Assembly: GCA_903821605.1 (NCBI GenBank)
Contig: CAIJLZ010000013.1
Span: forward strand, 1 to 64,000
Direction of reading: 5' to 3'
Length of the DNA stretch: 64,000 nucleotides
Source of the DNA: an uncultured Sphingomonadales bacterium
GTDB lineage: Bacteria; Pseudomonadota; Alphaproteobacteria; Sphingomonadales; Sphingomonadaceae
Shown here: piece by piece, positions 1-9,842 of the stretch
Layout of the letters: each line of letters begins with the position of its first letter
Position numbering within the stretch: the first letter of the stretch is position 1
Program-made: the position numbers and the translations under genes
The notes under the pieces: generated by a model
What the model saw: only the letters and a program-made list of their open reading frames with translations
Told to the model about the DNA's origin: nothing
Database searches by the model: none

Positions 1-3144
<3,144 letters not shown>

Positions 3145-3171
3145 ACGCCGCGCCTTTGGGTTGACCAAGGT

Positions 3172-3215
3172 GAAAAGAAAGACCCCGCCGGTGCAAACCG
3201 GTGGGGTTTTCTTTT
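3172..3215 (+). terminator. Intrinsic terminator of the rpo operon
   Basis: A 10-bp stem (3183-3192 with 3197-3206, one G-U pair) closes a GCAA tetraloop, followed by TTTTCTTTT; the A-rich left flank can extend the stem into the T-run. It starts 28 bases after the rpoC stop. Confidence 0.92.
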
Positions 3216-3256
3216 GGTAGTGTGGGTTTTTGGGGGAGGGGCCGAAGGGGCGGAAG

Positions 3257-3450
3257 ATGCTGAACCGAGTTCAGCATGACGAAGGTTTTCGAGTGTCGTC
3301 ACCCCTATTCGTCACCCTGAACTCGTTTCAGGGTCCACGCGCCCCACTGCGGGGGTGGGGGCGAAGGGCGGAAGATGCTGAACCGAGTTCAGCATGACGA
3401 AGGTTGTGGTTCCTCGCCCAATCATCGTCACGCTGAACTCGTTTCGGGGT
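3257..3450. repeat. Cluster of four REP-like palindromes
   Basis: Four 21-bp imperfect palindromes lie at 3257-3277, 3314-3334, 3375-3395 and 3430-3450. Copies alternate in orientation: two have the form ATGCTGAAC..GTTCAGCAT followed by GACGA, two the form CGTC-ACCCTGAAC..TTTCAGGGT. The conserved CGTC/GACG tag on one side only gives each copy a direction. The same family recurs at 39393-39508 and at 45976-46946. They sit between the rpoC terminator and the minus-strand small-RNA-like locus and carry no credible gene. Confidence 0.85.
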
Positions 3451-3480
3451 CTCTCCAGCAACATCCCCGCGCGAGATATG

Positions 3481-3515
3481 AAAAAGGACCGCCGGGCGAG
3501 TGTGCCCGGCGGTCC
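3481..3515 (-). terminator. Intrinsic terminator of the minus-strand small locus
   Basis: A perfect 12-bp GC-rich stem (3486-3497 with 3504-3515) with a 6-base loop is followed on the minus strand by TTTTT (3485-3481). It ends the small-RNA-like locus and could also end read-through from the lipoprotein gene upstream of it. Confidence 0.88.
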
Positions 3516-3584
3516 CCTAACATGGTCAGCGGCCGAAAAGTTCCAGCTCGGGAGACCATGGCGCGATCCTGTGAGGCCAAAGCC

Positions 3585-3641
3585 TCAGCCGCGCATCCCC
3601 CGAATGAACCGAACCGACCACTTTGCTGAACCATGAGACAT
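3585..3641 (-). CDS. 18-codon mini-ORF with extended Shine-Dalgarno
   Basis: The frame encodes MSHGSAKWSVRFIRGMRG, a basic peptide (4 Arg, 1 Lys) with no transmembrane segment. The start is chosen because GAAAGGAGGTGATCC precedes it, with the AGGAGG core 7 bases from the ATG, about as strong a ribosome-binding site as is possible. The stop codon forms the foot of a hairpin. A longer frame of 92 codons overlaps but runs straight through the terminator hairpin and is less credible. Whether the peptide itself matters or only ribosome loading on the RNA is unknown. Confidence 0.45.
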   Translation of the reverse strand: MSHGSAKWSVRFIRGMRG

Positions 3642-3721
3642 CGGATCACCTCCTTTCGCGCTGTTGATTGCAGGCACAAGTTGTCCCAGATTCGCAAAAA
3701 CAACAAGGCTTGTAATACGAT

Positions 3722-4288
3722 CTAGATTCGGCAATCCTCGACGGCCCGCGCGACGTCCCCTGCCAATGGCAGAATCAGCCAGCCGCCGCCATCGACCTCC
3801 AGCATGAACCGGCCTTGGCTATGCACGATGCGGTCGAGTAAGCTGTCGGTCGCGGCCATCACCACATCAAACGACGCGCCTTGCGTATCCACCAGACCAA
3901 GCCGCTGTTCGGTGGCACTGGTGGTTTTGATCGTCATCTGCCGTTCAAGATGTGGCGCGGGAGGCGCTGCAGACATCGCCGCATCGCCACCTCGTGTCAG
4001 CCACGATAAGCGGACTACATGGCGCGCCAAGTCGCAGCGTAGGGTGAAGCGCGGCGCCTGTCCGACAAGACCGAAGCTGGCGGTTGAAGCCGCGCTATCG
4101 GCCTGCCAGCGCCACTCGCCGGGCGTCAAATCTCGGTCGCGCCAATCGGTCGGGATCGGGGCGGGTGCCACCAAGGGCGCGACTTTAGGTGGCGGTGGCG
4201 GGCTAGGAGCCGGATGTTCAGGCCCGCAACCCGCCAGCAGCAGGGCAGGCAGGCACGCGGAGGTCAAGCGGATGATGCTGGTTCGCAT
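3722..4288 (-). CDS. Hypothetical lipoprotein
   Basis: A 188-residue protein of unrecognised family. The start at 4288 gives MRTSIIRLTSACLPALLLAGC, a lipoprotein signal peptide with lipobox LLAGC and the lipidated Cys at about residue 21; a longer upstream frame would overlap prfB and bury the signal. A Pro-rich linker (PSPPPPPKVAPL) follows, then a globular region of about 140 residues with Trp-rich strands (DWRDRDLTPGEWRW). It is probably anchored in the outer or inner membrane facing the periplasm. It starts 13 bases after the prfB stop and so is probably cotranscribed with prfB and perhaps mrcA and amiC. A cell-envelope role is suggested only by position. Confidence 0.8.
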   Translation of the reverse strand: MRTSIIRLTSACLPALLLAGCGPEHPAPSPPPPPKVAPLVAPAPIPTDWRDRDLTPGEWRWQADSAASTASFGLVGQAPRFTLRCDLARHVVRLSWLTRGGDAAMSAAPPAPHLERQMTIKTTSATEQRLGLVDTQGASFDVVMAATDSLLDRIVHSQGRFMLEVDGGGWLILPLAGDVARAVEDCRI

Positions 4289-4301
4289 GCCTGTGTTCCT
4301 A

Positions 4302-5429
4302 TCAGTCGACGTCTTCCACCTCGACCTTTTCACCCGTGACCCGCTGTGAAAGGGCGGCCGCCATGAACTTGTCGAGGTCGCCGTCAAGCACATCGCCGGG
4401 CGCAGTTGATACCACGCCGGTCCGCAAGTCTTTCACCATCTGATAAGGCTGGAGAACATAAGAGCGGATCTGGTGGCCCCAACCAATATCGGTCTTGCTG
4501 GCGTTGGTCGCATTGGCTTCGGCCTCACGGCGCTGCAATTCAGCCTCGTACAAGCGGGCACGCAGCTGGTTCATGGCCTCGGCCTTGTTCTTATGCTGCG
4601 AACGCTGATTTTGGCACTGCACGACAATGTTGGTCGGAATGTGCGTGATGCGCACCGCAGAGTCGGTCGTGTTGATGTGCTGGCCGCCTGCGCCCGACGC
4701 GCGATAGGTATCGATGCGCAGGTCGCTTTCGTTGATCTCGATGTCGATATTGTCGTCGACCACGGGATAGACCCAGACCGATGCAAAGCTCGTATGGCGG
4801 CGGGCGTTGCTGTCATAGGGCGAAATGCGGACAAGGCGATGCACCCCGCTTTCGGTCTTGGCATAACCATAGGCATTCTCGCCCTTGATCAGCATGGTCG
4901 CGGATTTGATCCCCGCCTGTTCGCCGCCGTGATAGTCGGTCAATTCGACCTTCATGCCATGGCGTTCAGCCCAGCGGGTGTACATGCGTTGCAGCATGCT
5001 CGCCCAATCTTGGCTCTCGGTGCCGCCCGCGCCGGCGTTCACTTCGATATAGGTGTCGTTGCTGTCGGCCTCACCGGCAAGCAGGGCGGCAACCTTGTCG
5101 CGCTCGGCGCGTTCGGCCAATTCGGCAAGCGCCTTCACGCCGTCATCGACCAGCGCCTCGTCGCCCTCCATTTCGGCCAGTTCCATCAACTCCGCCGTAT
5201 CGGACATTTCCTGTTCGATCTTGCGGGTCGCGGTGATCGCCTCGTCAAGTCGACGACGCTCACGCATCACTTCCTGTGCGGCCTTGGGGTCGTTCCACAG
5301 CGCCTGGTCCTCGACGCGCGCGTTCAGTTCGTCCAGCCGACGAAGCGCCTTGTCCCAGTCGAGAAAGCGACGGAGCAGCGCGAGGGCCTGGTTGATCTGG
5401 TCGATGGATGCTTGCGCTTCGGCGCGCAT
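4302..5429 (-). CDS. prfB: Peptide chain release factor 2
   Basis: Class I release factor that reads UGA and UAA in the ribosomal A site and triggers peptidyl-tRNA hydrolysis in the peptidyl-transferase centre. At 375 residues it is full length. It shows the GGQ hydrolysis motif in [16 protein letters not shown], the codon-recognition region with SPY (the family tripeptide is usually SPF) in [14 protein letters not shown], and the N-terminal coiled-coil domain. The frame is continuous where many prfB genes have a programmed +1 frameshift: the site reads CTC GAC, with no in-frame UGA, so autoregulatory frameshifting is absent. An AGGA element precedes the ATG. It lies 70 bases downstream of mrcA in the same direction. 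Confidence 0.97.
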   Translation of the reverse strand: MRAEAQASIDQINQALALLRRFLDWDKALRRLDELNARVEDQALWNDPKAAQEVMRERRRLDEAITATRKIEQEMSDTAELMELAEMEGDEALVDDGVKALAELAERAERDKVAALLAGEADSNDTYIEVNAGAGGTESQDWASMLQRMYTRWAERHGMKVELTDYHGGEQAGIKSATMLIKGENAYGYAKTESGVHRLVRISPYDSNARRHTSFASVWVYPVVDDNIDIEINESDLRIDTYRASGAGGQHINTTDSAVRITHIPTNIVVQCQNQRSQHKNKAEAMNQLRARLYEAELQRREAEANATNASKTDIGWGHQIRSYVLQPYQMVKDLRTGVVSTAPGDVLDGDLDKFMAAALSQRVTGEKVEVEDVD

Positions 5430-5499
5430 GGTCTTTGTCCTTCAATCTGCGAAATATGAAATAGGGTCGCCGGTGAGCGATGTTAACATGTGAGTGGCG

Positions 5500-8037
5500 T
5501 TAATAGATGCCTTGCGTGCGATCAAGGAATTGACTGTCGCGGGACTGGCGGGTGCCTTGCTGGCTGGTCAGGTCTTTCTGCTCGGCCTTTTTGTCCTTGA
5601 GTTCATCGCGACGGATCGAGCGGACGGGTTCGCTTTCAGGTTTAAAGGCTTCCCAGATGACGGGCGACAGCGGATCCGAACCCGGCCAAGCGCCGAAAAC
5701 CTTACGGCCCGTGCGACGGTCGATGCGGACCATGCGGATGCCTGCAGGGGCACGGAAGGGCACCACGTCCATCCCCTGAAACGCGGTTTGCGCAAATTGC
5801 TTGAAAATGGGGGCAGCGACGGTGCCGCCTTGCGCATAGCCGCCAAGCGAGCGCGGTTGATCATAGCCGAGATAGACGCCCGCCACGATGTCTGCCGATC
5901 CGCCGACGAACCAGACATTGGTCGGGCCGGAAGAGGTGCCGGTCTTGCCGAACAGCGGGCGGTTCAAGTCGCGCAGCACGGTCGCGGTGCCGCGCTGGAC
6001 CACGCCTTCAAGGATGTGGACGACCTGATAGGCGGTCAACGGGTCCAGCGCCTGCCGGGTGAAGCGGGCAGGCGGACGCGGCATGGCCTGACCATCCCAA
6101 TCGCGCGCCTTGCAGTTGCGCATCGCCTTGCAGCGCTCATCATTGCGCAAAATCACCCGGCCACGCCGGTCTTGAATATAGTCGATCAGGGTCGGTGTCA
6201 TATGGCGTCCGCCATTGGCGAGCATGGCATAGGCGTTGGTCAGCTTCATCACCGTGGTGTCGCCCGCGCCGAGCGAGATCGACAGCACCGGCTGATAGGT
6301 GCCGATGTCCATGGCGGCGATGGTTTTGACGACATTCTCCATGCCGGTCTGTGACGCGGCGCGAACGGTCATCAGGTTGCGCGACTGTTCGACGCCCCAA
6401 CGCATGGTGTGCGGCCCGGAACTGCCGCGATTATCAAAGTTGCGGAAGCATTTCTGGCCAAGCCGAGCCGATTGAAAGACGCAGAAGGGGCCATCAATGA
6501 TGATCGAGGCCGGGGTCATGCCATTGTCGAGCGCCGAGGCATAGACAAAGGGTTTGATCGTCGAACCCGGTTGACGCATCGCTTGGGTCGCGCGGTTGAA
6601 CGACGCATTGCGGGAGTCAAAGCCACCCTGCATCGCGATCACTCGGCCCGTGGCGACCTGTTCGGCCACCATGCCGCCTGAGACTTCCGGGATTTTTTGC
6701 AGGGTCCATTGCGCGCCCGACTGAGCGACCGGGATCACATCGCCGGGCTTCATGGTTGAAAAGGCGGTGCCGCCGCCATTGCGTTCGATCCGCGCACCCC
6801 ATTCCGGAAGTACGCCCGTCGAACCATCGACAAAGCCGATTTTCAACGCTTGGCCTGCACGGTTGAGGACGACCGCAATCCGCCATTCGGGAGAACCCGA
6901 ACCGATATTGGCACCGGCCAGACGGCCCGCCCATTTGTCATCGCTGACATCGATCCGGCCTTCCGGGCCTTTCCACGGCTTGCCACTGTCATAGCGACGC
7001 AGCCCGTCGCGCAGCGCCTTTTCCGTCGCGAACTGTGCCTTTGGATCGAGCGAACTGCGGATCCACAAACCACCATCATAGACGCTGTTCGGGCCGGTCT
7101 TGTTGTTCTCGCCATAAGAGGCGATCAACTGGCGGCGCACTTCTTCAAGGAAATAGCCGCCAATGTCGCGCCGTTTGCGTTCGATCCGCGGCACGATCGA
7201 CAGCGGCATGGCCAAAGCGGCATCATGCTGCGGGCGGGAGATAAAGCCGTTGGCCAGCATCTGGCCCAGCACCCAATTGCGGCGCGTGAGCGCGCGCTTG
7301 CCATTGCGTTCCGGGCTGTAATTGCTGGGGGCCTTGGGCAGGATCGCCAGATAGGCCATTTCGTGCAGTTGCAGGCCGGCAACGTCCTTATCGAAATAGG
7401 CGCGCGCGGCGGACTGCACGCCATAAGCGTTACGGCCCAGAAAAATCTGGTTGAGATAGAGTTCAAGGATCTGCTGCTTGGTCAGCGCGCTTTCGATGCG
7501 ATAGGCGAGAATGGCCTCTCGCACCTTGCGGGACACCGAATATTCATCGCTGAGCAACAGGTTTTTGGCGACCTGCTGGGTGATGGTCGAGCCACCGCGC
7601 GCCCGCTTGCCCGATCCCAGCTTGGTAACATAATCGAACACCGCCCCGGCAAGGCCCGGATAGTCGATCCCGCCATGCGAGAAGAAAGTCTTATCTTCTG
7701 CCGAGATGAAGGCGTTCACCAGTTGTTGCGGAAACTCGTCATAAGCCAGTTCGACGCGCTGTTCGCGGGCGAAGGAACCGACCGGCAAGCCATCGATGCC
7801 GCGCATGTTGGAGGGCAGCGGTGGTTCGTAATTGAGCAGGCTTTCCGCATCAGGCAAATTGCGCGCGAACGCGATCCAGATCAGCAGGAACAGCATAAAG
7901 GCGCTGCCACCCGCAATCATGATGCGGCGCGAGCGTTCAATCTGCCAATGGAACCGGAGCCAGTCGATGGCGCGCTCGGTCTCGCGGCGCAGGCGCTGGC
8001 TCCACTGTGCGATGCGGGCGGATGGTTCGATCTCCAT
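5500..8037 (-). CDS. mrcA: Class A penicillin-binding protein 1A
   Basis: Bifunctional peptidoglycan synthase of the inner membrane that polymerises glycan from lipid II and cross-links stem peptides. The 845 residues start with a basic cytoplasmic tail and one transmembrane helix (about 39-57). The glycosyltransferase domain (GT51) follows, with the catalytic Glu in EDKTFFSHGGID near residue 114 and GGSTITQQ near 148. Then comes an inserted OB-like region and the transpeptidase domain with STIK (about 490), SRN (about 551) and KTGTSSG (about 695). All catalytic motifs are intact. The charged C-terminal tail is rich in Lys, Gln and Arg. It lies between amiC and prfB in a four-gene minus-strand run. 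Confidence 0.97.
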   Translation of the reverse strand: MEIEPSARIAQWSQRLRRETERAIDWLRFHWQIERSRRIMIAGGSAFMLFLLIWIAFARNLPDAESLLNYEPPLPSNMRGIDGLPVGSFAREQRVELAYDEFPQQLVNAFISAEDKTFFSHGGIDYPGLAGAVFDYVTKLGSGKRARGGSTITQQVAKNLLLSDEYSVSRKVREAILAYRIESALTKQQILELYLNQIFLGRNAYGVQSAARAYFDKDVAGLQLHEMAYLAILPKAPSNYSPERNGKRALTRRNWVLGQMLANGFISRPQHDAALAMPLSIVPRIERKRRDIGGYFLEEVRRQLIASYGENNKTGPNSVYDGGLWIRSSLDPKAQFATEKALRDGLRRYDSGKPWKGPEGRIDVSDDKWAGRLAGANIGSGSPEWRIAVVLNRAGQALKIGFVDGSTGVLPEWGARIERNGGGTAFSTMKPGDVIPVAQSGAQWTLQKIPEVSGGMVAEQVATGRVIAMQGGFDSRNASFNRATQAMRQPGSTIKPFVYASALDNGMTPASIIIDGPFCVFQSARLGQKCFRNFDNRGSSGPHTMRWGVEQSRNLMTVRAASQTGMENVVKTIAAMDIGTYQPVLSISLGAGDTTVMKLTNAYAMLANGGRHMTPTLIDYIQDRRGRVILRNDERCKAMRNCKARDWDGQAMPRPPARFTRQALDPLTAYQVVHILEGVVQRGTATVLRDLNRPLFGKTGTSSGPTNVWFVGGSADIVAGVYLGYDQPRSLGGYAQGGTVAAPIFKQFAQTAFQGMDVVPFRAPAGIRMVRIDRRTGRKVFGAWPGSDPLSPVIWEAFKPESEPVRSIRRDELKDKKAEQKDLTSQQGTRQSRDSQFLDRTQGIY

Positions 8038-8117
8038 CCGCAGGCGTCTACCCGATGCGATCGGCCATGTCTATTTGCGAGCGAGGGCGGACAGCGCCTT
8101 TTCGCAACCTTTTGGCC

Positions 8118-9404
8118 TTAGCGTTGAGCAAGGGCGATGCGACGGGCGAAATGCGCTTCGATCGCGCGGGCGATGCCGCGGCCGATGCGCTGCTGGCCGT
8201 CTTCGGAAAACAACAAACGGGCATCGTCGGTATTGCTGACATAGCCGGTTTCCATCAATACCGACGGCACATCCGGCGCCTTCAGCACGCGGAAATTGGC
8301 GAATTGGTGGAAGTCGTTGCGAAACGGGATCAGCGTGGCGGTCTCGCGTTGCAATACGCTGGCAAAGGCTGAGGACATGTTCATCGTCTCGCGTTGGGCC
8401 AGATCGATCAGGATCGACTGGACATCGCTCGACTGGCGACCAAGATCGACGCCGCTGATGATATCCGCCTTGTTTTCGGCAGCGGCGAGCCGTGCCGCTT
8501 CCTTGTCGGAGGCAACGTCAGACAGGGTATAGATCGATGCGCCTCGCGCCTGTGTCACGGCCGCGCTGTCGGCGTGGATCGAGATGAAGAGATTGGCCTT
8601 CATGCGCCGGGCGATAGCGACGCGTTCCGGCAGCGGCAGGAAATTGTCGCCGTCACGGGTCAGGGCGACCCGAACCTGACCGGAACGGACCAGCGCATCG
8701 CGCACGGCGCGCGCAATTGCGAGGGTGGCGGTTTTTTCATGGCGACCATCAAGGACCGAGATCGCGCCCGGATCATGCCCGCCATGGCCCGCGTCGATCA
8801 CGACCAGCGGCCGCGAATTGTCGCGCGCGCCGTAAATGATTGGCAGCGGTGCGGTGCGATAGGGGCGTGCTTTGGCAGGGACCGGCACGGTCACGCTTTT
8901 GCGTTCCGGCATGATGGCCGAGGCGGGGATGAGTTGCGGCGGCAGAAAGGCAATGCGCCCGGCTTGGGCTGCGGCGGCAAAGCGGCTCGCATCGACTGGC
9001 TTGAGGCTGAGCGTCAGCGACCGCCCATCGGCGGCGAACGCACCGGCGGCGATGATGGCGGGCCGGGCGAGGTCCAGCACGACGCGGGCGGTCTGCGGAT
9101 TGAACTGGCCAAGGCGCGAGGCGGTGATCAGGCCGCCGCTGCTACCCTGGGTGCCGGGGCGCGCGCCGCCGATGTCGATGGCAATGCGCTGCGGATTGAT
9201 GAGGTTGAAGGCCGATGCCTTCTCGACCACGCCGTCAAAGGCGAGGATGATGGCGTCCTCGGTGATCTGCATCGCACGGATCGTCGCTGCCTCCGCCGAC
9301 TGGGCAGCACCCAGCATCGGGGTCAGTGCAAGCAGCAAGGCAAGGCGCTGAGGGAGGCGGGCGGTCCGCTGCTTGATCCGGCTGAACATCATTTTCGAGT
9401 ACAA
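8118..9404 (-). CDS. amiC: N-acetylmuramoyl-L-alanine amidase
   Basis: Periplasmic zinc amidase that removes stem peptides from glycan strands and typically splits septal peptidoglycan during daughter-cell separation. The 428-residue protein has an N-terminal export signal (to about residue 39, ending near AQSAEAA). An AMIN-type targeting domain follows (about 40-135), then a linker and an Amidase_3 domain (about 195-420). Zinc and catalytic positions are visible in VIDAGHGGHDPGA, HEKT and SIHADS, with a late Glu in LMETGYVSN. It is the first gene of the amiC-mrcA-prfB-lipoprotein run, divergent from rne; a near-match to a CtrA box lies upstream. AmiA and AmiB are alternative names within the same family. 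Confidence 0.93.
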   Translation of the reverse strand: MYSKMMFSRIKQRTARLPQRLALLLALTPMLGAAQSAEAATIRAMQITEDAIILAFDGVVEKASAFNLINPQRIAIDIGGARPGTQGSSGGLITASRLGQFNPQTARVVLDLARPAIIAAGAFAADGRSLTLSLKPVDASRFAAAAQAGRIAFLPPQLIPASAIMPERKSVTVPVPAKARPYRTAPLPIIYGARDNSRPLVVIDAGHGGHDPGAISVLDGRHEKTATLAIARAVRDALVRSGQVRVALTRDGDNFLPLPERVAIARRMKANLFISIHADSAAVTQARGASIYTLSDVASDKEAARLAAAENKADIISGVDLGRQSSDVQSILIDLAQRETMNMSSAFASVLQRETATLIPFRNDFHQFANFRVLKAPDVPSVLMETGYVSNTDDARLLFSEDGQQRIGRGIARAIEAHFARRIALAQR

Positions 9405-9474
9405 ACCCTGTTGAGTTGCAATGACAGGCTTTACTGCACCACCTGCCTGTTCTCAATATGATGAATGGAAATGG

Positions 9475-9489
9475 TTAATCTTAGGTTAC
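9475..9489. promoter_or_regulatory. CtrA-box-like site upstream of amiC
   Basis: TTAA-N7-TTAC matches the CtrA consensus TTAA-N7-TTAA at 7 of 8 bases. It is 71 bases upstream of the amiC start and over 350 bases upstream of rne. Assignment to amiC is inference. Confidence 0.3.
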
Positions 9490-9842
9490 GAACGGTCTTG
9501 CGAACATTTCTTTAAGCAGCTTTCGGACGGGGAGTTGCTGTCTGGCCGCGTTACTGCTAGCAATCTCTTTCGGCCCACTCATGGTGCCGTAGTTCCAGGT
9601 TGACGCCGCAATGCAGCATTTCTCTCTCCATTCAGTTCAGGCGCGGGCTTTCTGCCGCGACGAATGGAGCAGTTTCGTCCCGGCCCAGTGTGCCGGACAT
9701 GCGCGAGCGGCAGAGGCAATAATCATCCACAATTGTGAACAGGTGCAGCGCCGCGATGCGGCTGTGATGCCAGTTGTTCGCTCAAATCTGGCGGCTCGCC
9801 GGACGGCTTTGCCGGTCCGCAGTCGCCATCGGAGACTTTTGA
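9490..9842 (+). promoter_or_regulatory. Long leader region of rne
   Basis: No gene is visible in this 353-base stretch before the rne ATG. It includes several short inverted repeats, the clearest at about 9787-9825 where CGGAC-GGC-TTTG-CC-GGTCCG can fold just upstream of the start. RNase E is known to regulate its own mRNA through the 5' untranslated region in enterobacteria. A similar role here is inference, since the sequence is not recognisably the enterobacterial rne5 element. Confidence 0.35.

Larger units (their letters stand above)
3481..3690 (-). ncRNA. Candidate structured small RNA with embedded mini-ORF
   Basis: This is a minus-strand locus of about 200 bases with the architecture of a discrete transcript. 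The 5' limit is my estimate, as no clear promoter is seen. Reading on the minus strand it holds: GAAAGGAGGTGATCC (3657-3643), complementary to the entire 3' tail of 16S rRNA; an ATG one base later; an 18-codon frame; a 6-bp hairpin that contains the stop codon (3572-3587, loop on the minus strand TTTG); a second stem-loop with 7-bp outer arms (3521-3527 with 3554-3560) and a 4-bp inner pairing; and a 12-bp terminator hairpin followed by TTTTT. It may be a small RNA, a leader peptide without a downstream gene, or a dual-function RNA. I do not recognise the family. Confidence 0.5.

Noticed and set aside
3643-3657. Apparent 16S rRNA 3' end (GGATCACCTCCTTTC)
   Set aside because: Only 15 bases match and no rRNA sequence flanks them; on the minus strand it is a ribosome-binding site in front of an ATG.
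3428-3706. A 92-codon minus-strand frame through the small-RNA-like locus
   Set aside because: It reads through the terminator hairpin and into a REP; the 18-codon frame with the extended Shine-Dalgarno is better supported.
4473-5459. A 328-codon plus-strand frame opposite prfB
   Set aside because: Shadow of prfB; no signature and no upstream ribosome-binding site of note.
6850-8121. A 423-codon plus-strand frame opposite mrcA
   Set aside because: Shadow of mrcA; no domain signature, and the catalytic motifs of mrcA are all intact on the other strand.
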